Source of the DNA: Gammaproteobacteria bacterium UBA5109
GTDB taxonomy: Bacteria > Pseudomonadota > Gammaproteobacteria > Pseudomonadales > Pseudohongiellaceae
Length of the DNA stretch: 64,000 nt
Assembly (NCBI GenBank): GCA_002414385.1
Contig: DHZH01000006.1
Coordinates: 372,001 to 436,000 of the forward strand
Reading direction: 5' to 3'
The notes under the pieces were generated by a model. The model saw only the letters and a list, made by a program, of their open reading frames with translations, made no database searches and was not told where the DNA came from. A program made the translations under genes and the position numbers. Shown here piece by piece: positions 26,818 to 34,484 of the stretch (the stretch's first letter is position 1; every line of letters begins with the position of its first letter).

Positions 26818-27522
26818 TTGTCGAGTCAGCTTATCCTTGTTGTTGATGATGAAATGCCGATTAGGGACATGCTGACCATGGCCCTTGAGGCTGGCGGCTA
26901 TGATGTTCTGCAGGCAGAAAATGCCCAGGATGCTCATGCCCTTATCATCGACCAGAAACCGGATCTGGTGCTTCTGGACTGGATGATGCCGGGTACTTCA
27001 GGGCTGGAATTGCTACGACGCCTGAAACGCAATGAGCTGACGGAAATGATACCGGTTGTCATGTTAACGGCCAAAACCGAAGAGGATGACACCATTGCCG
27101 GTCTTGAATCCGGTGCCGATGATTACATCATCAAGCCTTTCTCTCCCCGGGAACTGGTTTCCCGCGTCAAGGCAGTTTTACGTCGCAGTGAGCGCGGTGA
27201 CTCAAATGAGCCGATTGAACTTGAAGGGCTGGTATTCGATCCGGTTGGGCACCGTGTCAGCATTGATGGCAAGTTAATCAATCTGGGTCCCACTGAATAT
27301 CGCTTGCTGCAGTTTTTCCTGACCCACCAGGAACGGGTGTATACGCGCGACCAGATTCTGAACTATGTCTGGGGTGGCAATGTGTACATTGACGAAAGAA
27401 CCGTGGATGTTCATATCAGGCGCCTCAGAAAGGCGATTTCCACAAGAGGTCACGACAAGTATGTACAAACCGTCAGGGGGGCAGGATACCGCTTTTCTAC
27501 CCAGGTGGCTGAACAATTTTAA
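26818..27522 (+). CDS. phoB: Phosphate regulon response regulator PhoB
   Basis: About 234 residues: a receiver domain with the acidic pocket (LILVVDDE), the phosphorylated Asp in LVLLDWMMPGTSGLELLR, the Thr of VVMLTAKTEE and the Lys in YIIKPFSPREL, then a winged-helix DNA-binding domain with VDVHIRRLRKAI and VRGAGYRF. The close match to PhoB across the receiver makes phosphate control the best call within the OmpR family. I chose TTG 26818 since the protein then starts MSSQLILVVDD; AAGGA lies 9 bases upstream. An upstream extension would add 26 hydrophobic residues unlike the family. Confidence 0.92.
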   Translation: MSSQLILVVDDEMPIRDMLTMALEAGGYDVLQAENAQDAHALIIDQKPDLVLLDWMMPGTSGLELLRRLKRNELTEMIPVVMLTAKTEEDDTIAGLESGADDYIIKPFSPRELVSRVKAVLRRSERGDSNEPIELEGLVFDPVGHRVSIDGKLINLGPTEYRLLQFFLTHQERVYTRDQILNYVWGGNVYIDERTVDVHIRRLRKAISTRGHDKYVQTVRGAGYRFSTQVAEQF

Positions 27523-27588
27523 TTCTGCCTGCTTATCTCACCCGGGATTTTATGAGCGGCAAGAATATTTTCTATACAGGACTGCTTC

Positions 27589-28863
27589 GTGTTACCCGGT
27601 TTCAGGTTTGAACTCAAGATAATTTCTCTTGGTCTGGTGCTGGTCTTACTGGCAGGCTGGTTTACGGATCAACTTGCACTTTGCCTGCTGGTCTTCCTGC
27701 TGGCTTATTTTACCTGGCATCTTCGTAGTGCCTGGCTTTACGTCGGCTGGGTCAGGAAAAACATGAAAACGATACCCGCTGAGTTACGGGGTATCTGGAA
27801 AGACCTTGCGCTAATACTCAGAAAGCAGCGCAAGAAACAGAAAAAATCGATTAAACGAATGCGTCAGGCCGTCAAGCGTACTTCGCAGCTCACTCATGCG
27901 ATAGATCAGGGTATTATTGTCCTGCAGCATGACCGTAAACTAAGTTGGTGGAATTCAGCCGCCAGTCAGCAACTGGGGCTGCAGGATTCTGACCGGGGAC
28001 ATCTGCTTACCAGCCTGATCCGTGAACCGGAATTTGCCCGATACCTGGAACAGAAGAAAATCAAGGGTCGGCTGGAGCTGCCCTCCCGCATCAATCCGGA
28101 GAAATGGCTGATGTTTACCGCCTCCCACTTCGGGGATGACGATATAGTCCTGGTTATTTCTGATATTACGCCATTGAAGAACACGGAACGCTTGCGCAAG
28201 GAGTTTGTCGGGAATGTATCTCATGAGCTGCGTACCCCGATTACGGTATTGCGGGGTTATCTGGAAACCATGTCTGACAGCATGATTGGTGATAATCCCA
28301 TGATGCAGAAAGCCTGTAAGCAAATGTCTGAGCAGGTCATGCGCATGCAGACACTTGCCGATGACCTGATCGTCCTGTCCAGACTCGAATCACAGCCAGG
28401 CAAAATCAAGAAGAAAAAAATTGAGTTGTTGCCGCTGATGGAAAGCATTATTGATGAAGCAAAGATCGTCAGTAATAACAAACATGAATTTTCCTTGCAG
28501 TGCCCGCCGGATCTGATCATGAATGCCCAGGAATCCGATATTCACAGTGCCATCGGCAACCTGGTCATTAATGCAGTACATCATAATCCCCAGGGGGCCA
28601 GCATAGAGATAGTTGCCTGTGAGGAAAATGACAAGCTGATTATTAAGGTAAAGGATGACGGTGTTGGTATCTCTGCTGAGGCACTACCGAGACTGACTGA
28701 AAGGTTTTACCGAACAGACAGCAGCCGCAGTTCGAAGATCGGTGGCAGTGGCCTGGGACTGGCCATTGTCAAACATGTCGTAAATCGCTATGAGGGCAGT
28801 CTGGAAATTCACAGTAAACCGAAGCAGGGTGCGGAGTTTGTCTGTATTTTTCCGATTAAATAA
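27589..28863 (+). CDS. phoR: Phosphate regulon sensor kinase PhoR
   Basis: A 424-residue histidine kinase: two N-terminal hydrophobic segments (about residues 8-50), a positively charged linker, a PAS domain (about 100-195), the H box FVGNVSHELRTPITVLRGY, the N box NLVINAVHHNP, and G boxes DDGVGIS and GGSGLGLAIVKHVV. This short membrane region plus PAS is the PhoR layout, and the gene follows phoB. The start is GTG with AGGA seven bases upstream. No pst or phoU genes are in the window. Confidence 0.92.
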   Translation: MLPGFRFELKIISLGLVLVLLAGWFTDQLALCLLVFLLAYFTWHLRSAWLYVGWVRKNMKTIPAELRGIWKDLALILRKQRKKQKKSIKRMRQAVKRTSQLTHAIDQGIIVLQHDRKLSWWNSAASQQLGLQDSDRGHLLTSLIREPEFARYLEQKKIKGRLELPSRINPEKWLMFTASHFGDDDIVLVISDITPLKNTERLRKEFVGNVSHELRTPITVLRGYLETMSDSMIGDNPMMQKACKQMSEQVMRMQTLADDLIVLSRLESQPGKIKKKKIELLPLMESIIDEAKIVSNNKHEFSLQCPPDLIMNAQESDIHSAIGNLVINAVHHNPQGASIEIVACEENDKLIIKVKDDGVGISAEALPRLTERFYRTDSSRSSKIGGSGLGLAIVKHVVNRYEGSLEIHSKPKQGAEFVCIFPIK

Positions 28864-28930
28864 GTCTTGGATAATAGATAGTATATGTATATACTTCCGG
28901 CTCTTTTAACCAAAAAATTGAGTTAAAACA

Positions 28931-29092
28931 TTGGGTAAAGAGAAGAAAAAGAAGAATAGTCAGCTGATTATTCGATTGAACAAAGAAGAGAAAGAAGCCT
29001 TTATCGATCTTTGTGATGATCTTGATACCAGTGCTGCGCGCGAAGTTCGTCATTTTATCCGTAAATTTCTGAAACAGCATAAAGACGAGTGA
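28931..29092 (+). CDS. Small ribbon-helix-helix-like protein (53 residues)
   Basis: A 53-codon reading frame from TTG 28931 to TGA 29092. After a very basic start (GKEKKKKNSQ) it follows the ribbon-helix-helix pattern: a strand QLIIRLNKEE, helix AFIDLCDDL and helix AAREVRHFIRKFLKQ. Such proteins are dimeric DNA binders. It sits 67 bases after phoR and directly before a strong terminator, so it is probably the last gene of the phoBR unit. The ribosome-binding site is weak. No toxin gene is adjacent. Its target is unknown; the Pho array 600 bases away is one candidate. Confidence 0.7.
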   Translation: MGKEKKKKNSQLIIRLNKEEKEAFIDLCDDLDTSAAREVRHFIRKFLKQHKDE

Positions 29093-29142
29093 TTCCAGTT
29101 CGTACTCTCCAGATTAATATTTTCTAATAGTGAATTGAGCAA

Positions 29143-29177
29143 AAAAAAGCCGGAAATCAAAGATTTCCGGCTTTTTT
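29143..29177. terminator. Bidirectional intrinsic terminator
   Basis: A 16-base-pair stem (AAAAAAGCCGGAAATC with GATTTCCGGCTTTTTT, loop AAA) between the small RHH gene and the convergent TonB_C gene. The A and T runs suit both directions. Confidence 0.95.
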
Positions 29178-29196
29178 GTATGAGTCGAGCTTTGCT

Positions 29197-29547
29197 TTAG
29201 TTAGCTACGATCTGGGTGTTTTCCTGTGGTGGTGTGAAGCGATATACGCGCTCAATATTTGCTGCTTCTGTTGCATCACCTTCTACTTCGAAAGTAGAGC
29301 GGATCAGGGCAGTATGCACAGCGCTGTCAAACAGGCGTGCTGGCTCAGCTTCTACTATCGAGATGTTATGAGCTTTGCCGTCGCGGACATCAAAGCGGAC
29401 AACAACATAACCTGCAGCTTCACGGCGCAGCGCTGACTCCGGATATTCCGGGGAGACGTCCACGACCGGCGTTACATTTTCCGCCTGGACCATGTTAACT
29501 GCAAAAACTGATGAACAGGCTAATAAAAACAGTCCTATTTTTTTCAT
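29197..29547 (-). CDS. Periplasmic TonB C-terminal domain protein
   Basis: About 116 residues: a signal peptide (MKKIGLFLLACSSVFAVNMV, ending QA), then a TonB_C-type domain with VSPEYPESALRREAAGYVVV and FDSAVHTALIRSTFEVEG. It lacks the proline-rich spacer and membrane anchor of an energy transducer, so after cleavage it would be free in the periplasm. AAGGAGGGCAAGAAA precedes ATG 29547, which settles the start over a longer reading. It is transcribed away from the lipoprotein/receptor pair and shares its upstream region with the Pho array. Confidence 0.85.
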   Translation of the reverse strand: MKKIGLFLLACSSVFAVNMVQAENVTPVVDVSPEYPESALRREAAGYVVVRFDVRDGKAHNISIVEAEPARLFDSAVHTALIRSTFEVEGDATEAANIERVYRFTPPQENTQIVAN

Positions 29548-29664
29548 TTTCTTGCCCTCCTTATAAATCAAGTGTGACATTCAGCTAATTTGTGAGCATC
29601 AGTTAGTATTAACATAATCTCATCAAATATCATTTGTAGTTATTATGTATATACAAATAGCACA

Positions 29665-29770
29665 TTGTCAACAAACTTTTATGTAACTGTCATAAATCTG
29701 CAATATTAATGTGATCCTCATCTTAAATCATTGTCATTTTGCTGTCATATAAACTTACGTTAACTGTCAC
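29665..29770 (+). promoter_or_regulatory. Array of PhoB half-sites in 11-bp register (Pho boxes)
   Basis: The known Pho box is two CTGTCAT-like 7-mers separated by 4 bases (11-bp spacing). Here such 7-mers start at 29665 (TTGTCAA), 29676 (CTTTTAT), 29687 (CTGTCAT), 29698 (CTGCAAT), 29731 (TTGTCAT), 29742 (CTGTCAT), 29753 (ACTTACG) and 29764 (CTGTCAC). All starts differ by multiples of 11; 29709 (ATGTGAT) is a weak one in the gap. CTGTCATAAATCTGCAAT matches 17 of 18 consensus positions. A weak -10 (TTTAGT, 29782-29787) lies 11 bases after the last unit, the usual distance. The region 29548-29664 shows no firm promoter for the divergent gene. Confidence 0.85.
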
Positions 29771-29852
29771 AGAAGATTAACTTTAGTGACATCTACTCCC
29801 GTTACTGTACGCCATCGTAACTATTCACTTTCTTTTAGATCGGGAGAAAAGC

Positions 29853-31529
29853 ATGTCCTTAAAGAAAATTCTCACCCTGAATGTCCTTGCTGCTGGCCTG
29901 GTGGCTTGTGGTGGTGGTGACATCAATATTTCACCTTCTACCACCAGTAATACAACCGGGGGTGATACATCCGGTGGCGGTTCAGCCAGCTCTGTTTGTG
30001 CTGCTTACACACTGGATGGCACAACCTATCGAGGAACCCTGAGCGGCAATAACTGTAACTATGACAGTACTTTTGTCGATGCTGATAACCCTTTGATGGT
30101 TGATGTGATTTTTTCTGATCTGCCTAGTAATGGTGTGCACGTTTTCGATGGCAGCCTGATTGTTGGTGAGAATTATTCTACTGATGCTGAACTAAGTGCT
30201 GCTGGTATCACTGAGGGCGGTGATGGTCCGACAGTCAGTATCGGTGCCGGCGCAACCCTGGCTTTTGCTTCTTCCGATGACCTGATGGTGATTAACCGTG
30301 GTTCACAGATTGTGGCCAACGGCACAGCAGCAGCCCCGATTACGATTACTTCCCAGACTGATGCCGTTTTCGGTGTTGTCGGACCGGAAGATGTTCAGCA
30401 ATGGGGTGGTCTGGTTATCAACGGCTTCGGTGTGACCAACAAATGCTCCTATAGTGGGACCCGTGGTACCGACCTGGCGCTCACTGGCGAATGTCACATT
30501 CTTTCAGAAGGTAAAGTCGGTGGTGGTGAAAGCAACTATGGAGGTAATAATGATGCAGACAGTTCAGGAACCCTGCGATATGTTGTCGTCAAACATACCG
30601 GTGCCGAGGTCGCTCCCGGTAATGAGCTGAATGGTATCGCCATGAATGCCGTAGGCTCCGGGACTACTGTAGAGAATATCCAGGTTTACAGTGTGTATGA
30701 CGATGGTATCGAGTTTTTCGGTGGTTCAGTGAATGTTACCAACTATGTTGGCCTTTATGTGAATGATGACTCGCTGGATATCGACGAAGGATATAACGGA
30801 ACCATTCAGAACGCTCTGATCATCCAGTCTGAAAGCAACGGTAACCGCTGTGTTGAATCTGATGGTGTGGGTAGCTATGACGATGTTTCTGCAACTCCAG
30901 GCGCTATTGATGACCTGATTGCTCGTGGCCTGAATTCTGCTGCCACTATTCTCAATATGACCTGTATTTTTTCTGCCAACGAGACTGGTACCCATGATCC
31001 GGGTCAGGGACTGCGTATTCGTGAAGCGCATATTCCAATCATTCGTGATTCTATCGTGACCAGCGCCTACACAGGTGATGAACTGCTTGGTGATGATGAT
31101 TTCAACTATTGCATCAGGATTGATAATGAAGGCGGTCCTGCTGCAACCGCCGGTGATCTGGAAGTTACCAACTCCATATTTGCCTGTCAGGACCTGGTTG
31201 ATGGGGATCTCGGTCCCGGCGATACACTGGCATGGCTTGATACCGGTGCTTTCGACAATGCAACCTACCAATCTGCTGAAGCTGGTGAAAACCCAAGCCC
31301 TGCAGCCGCGCCTACCTTTGTCATTCTCGGTGACGATTCAGCCGCACCAACTGCTGCAGGTTTTTATTCAGTCCTGAGTGCTGGCCAGCTGATCCCCGGA
31401 GAAACTGTCCCGACTTCTTCCACAGCAGATACCTATATTGGTGCGGTTATCTCTTCAGATGACTGGACTGCTGGCTGGACTTACGGTCTGCATGCCGGAA
31501 ACCGTGCTCAGGCTCTTTACTTCGAATAA
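29853..31529 (+). CDS. Outer-membrane lipoprotein, probable partner of the TonB receptor
   Basis: A 558-residue lipoprotein: signal peptide with lipobox LVAC (Cys19), a Gly/Ser/Thr-rich linker (about residues 20-48), then a parallel beta-type domain with GAGATLAFASSDDLMVINRG, QQWGGLVINGFG, GTLRYVVVKHTGAEV and DDGIEFFGGSVNVTNYVGL. This protein type is widespread, often next to TonB-dependent receptors and often given misleading names; its ligand is unknown. GGGAG precedes the ATG. Directly upstream is the Pho array, so phosphate starvation should induce it. Several paired cysteines in the mature part suggest disulfides. Confidence 0.8.
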   Translation: MSLKKILTLNVLAAGLVACGGGDINISPSTTSNTTGGDTSGGGSASSVCAAYTLDGTTYRGTLSGNNCNYDSTFVDADNPLMVDVIFSDLPSNGVHVFDGSLIVGENYSTDAELSAAGITEGGDGPTVSIGAGATLAFASSDDLMVINRGSQIVANGTAAAPITITSQTDAVFGVVGPEDVQQWGGLVINGFGVTNKCSYSGTRGTDLALTGECHILSEGKVGGGESNYGGNNDADSSGTLRYVVVKHTGAEVAPGNELNGIAMNAVGSGTTVENIQVYSVYDDGIEFFGGSVNVTNYVGLYVNDDSLDIDEGYNGTIQNALIIQSESNGNRCVESDGVGSYDDVSATPGAIDDLIARGLNSAATILNMTCIFSANETGTHDPGQGLRIREAHIPIIRDSIVTSAYTGDELLGDDDFNYCIRIDNEGGPAATAGDLEVTNSIFACQDLVDGDLGPGDTLAWLDTGAFDNATYQSAEAGENPSPAAAPTFVILGDDSAAPTAAGFYSVLSAGQLIPGETVPTSSTADTYIGAVISSDDWTAGWTYGLHAGNRAQALYFE

Positions 31530-31561
31530 GTTTCGAGTCGGGTGTTAGCAGTGAATAGTTT

Positions 31562-31595
31562 GGGAGTCTCTGCCAGTCACATGACAGAGGCTCCC
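31562..31595 (+). other. Hairpin between lipoprotein and receptor genes
   Basis: GGGAGTCTCTG (31562-31572) pairs with CAGAGGCTCCC (31585-31595) with one wobble pair and a 12-base loop. No T-run follows, so it is more likely an mRNA-processing or stability element than a terminator. Confidence 0.55.
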
Positions 31596-31630
31596 TACAA
31601 GTTAAAAAAGACAGCATATAGGTTTCCATA

Positions 31631-34318
31631 ATGGCAATGAAAAGAAAATTTTTGAGCGTAGCTGTGTCAGCGGTCATGCTGAACCTCATCGCTCCTTCCC
31701 AGATATTGGCACAGGGACAGGCAGCCCGGACCGAGATTGAAGAAGTCGTAATTGTTGGTCGCATACAGTCCTCTGCTGCTGAAGTGATGATGGAGCGTGA
31801 GGAAAGTTCAGTCGTTGCTGATTTTGTCGACATAACCGCAATTTCCCGTGTCGGAGATTCCAATGTTGCGACAGCATTACGAAGGCTTCCCGGTGTCACC
31901 CTGGTAGAAGACAAATATGTTTTTGTCAGGGGACTTGGTGAACGTTATTCATCCTCATTGCTTAATGGGGCGCAGATTCCTTCACCTGATTTGACTCGCA
32001 ATGTCATACCGCTGGATATCTTTCCGACCTCTATCATTCGTTCAATTGCGGTACAGAAAGGTTATTCGGCCGACATGCCAGCAGCATTTAGTGGTGGTCT
32101 GATTGATATCCGTACCACCAGTATTCCCGATGATCTGCAGTATTCCTTTGAAATTGGGACGTCCTACAATACAGAATCCGGTGGTAATTCCCTGAGCTAT
32201 AATGGTGGCGGTGATGACTGGCTGGGAACTGACGATGGTACCCGTGGTCTGTCGCCGACTCTGGCCAGTGCCGTGGATCTCTACAACGGCTCACTGACGC
32301 CATCCAATATCCTGTCAGTTGTCAATGCCAGTGAACCCGCTTCCGCCTTTACTCCATTCAGTGGTGCACAGGCGATCAACCGTGAGCTGGCAACACTGAT
32401 CAACCGTGATATTGACGTGGTGGATAGCTCGCGGGATCCGAATCTCAATCTGGATGCCAATGTTGGTAACCGCTTCTTTTTCGATAACGGCATGGAGCTG
32501 GGATTTCTGGCTGCAGGTTCCTATGGTCGTACGACCAATAGTCGTGAAAGTACAGACCGTTCAGTTGGTGATCCTGACAATATTTTTTCTGAAACTGATG
32601 AAACCACGCAGACTGTCAATCTTACCGGCAACCTGAATCTGGGTTGGGCATGGTTTGACGAACACAACATAGAAAGCACTTCCCTGTTGCTGAGAAATAC
32701 AGATGACGAGGCTTATATCAGAAACTTCTATACTTCGAGCCGGCCTTTCAGTGGCGGTACCGGTTTCCGAAACTATGGAACCCGTTATGAACAACGTGAA
32801 TTACGCCTTAACCAGATTTATGGTAGTCACACTTTAGGGTTCACGACCCGGGATATCCTGAATTTTGATAGCCTCAACTGGCTGACCGATCTGGAATTGA
32901 ACTGGTATGTGTCAGATGCCACTTCGGATACGGATATCCCCAATGAATCAACCGTTAGCTACCAGACCACTATCGATGCAGCCGGTAATGTGACTGCACA
33001 GAATATCCGCGCAGGTTCAAACTCAGCCCGTTTCCGTTTTACCGATCTTGAAGATGAAGTGGAAAGCTCAGGATTTGACCTGATGTTGCCGATTTTTCTG
33101 GATCGTGCCGAAATTGAGTTAAGCGGCGGCTATGAATATGCCCGTAAGGCCAGAACCTACCGGCAGTATGAATTTGGCATGGGGCCGACAGATGCTGCAA
33201 TTGCAGCCGGGTTTTCCGGTTTGCCTTCTACGATACTGAGTGACAGCAATCTTGAAGATCCGGCTAACGGATTTATTTTTGGCATTTCCGGCACCAATGT
33301 GGATTCTTATCTGGCGGCAATTGATAACAGCTCGGCCTATGGTGAAATCGACATGACTCTGGATGAAACCTGGCGAGTGACTGCCGGTGTTCGCTGGGAA
33401 GATTACAAACAGTTGGGTATTCCCTGGAACCCCCTGGCCTATAATGGCTGTCAGATTAGCTGCGATCCGAACGATATTCTCGACTCGCTGTTTGTTGATG
33501 ATGATTATTATCCAAGCCTGGCCTTCACTTACATGCGGCCAAATTTCTGGGCTGAAACCTTCCAGTTCCGTCTGGGGTACAGTGAGACACTGGTCAGACC
33601 CGACCTGCGTGAAATCACCCCGTCCAGCTTTTTTGACCCGCTGACCGGCGCGATTATCACCGGTAACTCAGATGTACAACCGGCCACGGTGAAAAACTAT
33701 GATTTACGTGCCGAATGGTTCTTTGATAAAGGGGATAACTTCACCGTTTCCCTGTTCTATAAAGACCTGGACGACCCGATTGACCTCTTTGAAGCCGGGG
33801 CTTTCGAGGAAGCTACACGTGCTGAAATCCAGAATGGTGAAAGCGCCGAGGTTACCGGAATTGAATTTGAATTCCTCAAGGATCTCTACGATTTCGGTGC
33901 GATCTTTGACGGGTTCTTCCTGCAGGGTAACCTGGCACTGGTCGATACTGAACTGGTTGCCGGTCCCAATGCCGACTCGCCAACCAATCCTGTCCGCGAA
34001 CTTGCCGGTGCTTCAGATGCCTTGAATCTGCAGCTTGGCTGGGATGATTCTGTCGGCAGGCATTCAGCAACCATGACCTATAACGTTCATGGTGAACGCC
34101 TGTTCTTCGCTGGTCGAAATGGTGCACCGGATGCTTTTGAGCAACCGTTTAACTCTCTGGACCTGACTTATTTCTTCTACCCGTCTGATAACTGGATTAT
34201 TCGTTTACGTGCACAGAACCTGCTCGACGAAGAAGTCACGGTTGAGCGGCTGGGTGTTGAAGTGTTCAATGAGAAACCCGGTACCAGCGTGAGTCTGAAC
34301 ATCAAATGGCAGTATTAG
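31631..34318 (+). CDS. TonB-dependent outer-membrane receptor
   Basis: An 895-residue receptor: signal peptide (VAVSAVMLNLIAPSQILAQ), TonB box-like IEEVVIVGR, plug domain (about residues 50-170) with RRLPGVTLVEDKYVFVRGLG and GGLIDIRTTSIP, then a 22-strand type barrel ending in the aromatic-terminated SVSLNIKWQY. The plug form (FVRGLGERYSSSLLNG) is that of the large-substrate receptors common in marine and freshwater proteobacteria. It lies 101 bases after the lipoprotein and is probably cotranscribed. Substrate unknown; the Pho array suggests a phosphorus-containing or phosphate-starvation-relevant one. Confidence 0.92.
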   Translation: MAMKRKFLSVAVSAVMLNLIAPSQILAQGQAARTEIEEVVIVGRIQSSAAEVMMEREESSVVADFVDITAISRVGDSNVATALRRLPGVTLVEDKYVFVRGLGERYSSSLLNGAQIPSPDLTRNVIPLDIFPTSIIRSIAVQKGYSADMPAAFSGGLIDIRTTSIPDDLQYSFEIGTSYNTESGGNSLSYNGGGDDWLGTDDGTRGLSPTLASAVDLYNGSLTPSNILSVVNASEPASAFTPFSGAQAINRELATLINRDIDVVDSSRDPNLNLDANVGNRFFFDNGMELGFLAAGSYGRTTNSRESTDRSVGDPDNIFSETDETTQTVNLTGNLNLGWAWFDEHNIESTSLLLRNTDDEAYIRNFYTSSRPFSGGTGFRNYGTRYEQRELRLNQIYGSHTLGFTTRDILNFDSLNWLTDLELNWYVSDATSDTDIPNESTVSYQTTIDAAGNVTAQNIRAGSNSARFRFTDLEDEVESSGFDLMLPIFLDRAEIELSGGYEYARKARTYRQYEFGMGPTDAAIAAGFSGLPSTILSDSNLEDPANGFIFGISGTNVDSYLAAIDNSSAYGEIDMTLDETWRVTAGVRWEDYKQLGIPWNPLAYNGCQISCDPNDILDSLFVDDDYYPSLAFTYMRPNFWAETFQFRLGYSETLVRPDLREITPSSFFDPLTGAIITGNSDVQPATVKNYDLRAEWFFDKGDNFTVSLFYKDLDDPIDLFEAGAFEEATRAEIQNGESAEVTGIEFEFLKDLYDFGAIFDGFFLQGNLALVDTELVAGPNADSPTNPVRELAGASDALNLQLGWDDSVGRHSATMTYNVHGERLFFAGRNGAPDAFEQPFNSLDLTYFFYPSDNWIIRLRAQNLLDEEVTVERLGVEVFNEKPGTSVSLNIKWQY

Positions 34319-34344
34319 GGTAAAAAGGCAGCAAATCCTGTTGG

Positions 34345-34370
34345 GGCCTCGCAATTGCGGGGCCTTTGTT
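34345..34370 (+). terminator. Intrinsic terminator after the receptor gene
   Basis: GGCCTCGCAA directly followed by TTGCGGGGCC and TTTGTT: a stem of about eight pairs (one wobble) with a tight loop and T-rich tail. It separates the receptor from the T2SS operon. Confidence 0.75.
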
Positions 34371-34443
34371 CGTCTGAATACCCCGTTAACAGGGCATCAT
34401 GAAGCAGCTAACATTTATTGATGTTTCCTTAATACGCAGTAAA

Positions 34444-34461
34444 CTGTCAGTTCATTTTCAT
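34444..34461 (+). promoter_or_regulatory. Candidate Pho box before gspE
   Basis: CTGTCAG TTCA TTTTCAT has the 11-bp half-site spacing, with 6/7 and 5/7 matches to CTGTCAT. A -10-like AATTAT (34473-34478) follows after 11 bases, which would start transcription at or near the gspE ATG. No Shine-Dalgarno sequence is visible before gspE, in line with a leaderless message. The evidence is weaker than for the array at 29665. Confidence 0.35.
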
Positions 34462-34484
34462 AAAACCAGCGAAATTATTCCGTG

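Noticed and set aside
31447..31914. 155-codon minus-strand frame across the lipoprotein-receptor gap
   Set aside because: Covers the receptor signal sequence and start region on the opposite strand; Ser/Thr-rich shadow of biased codons.
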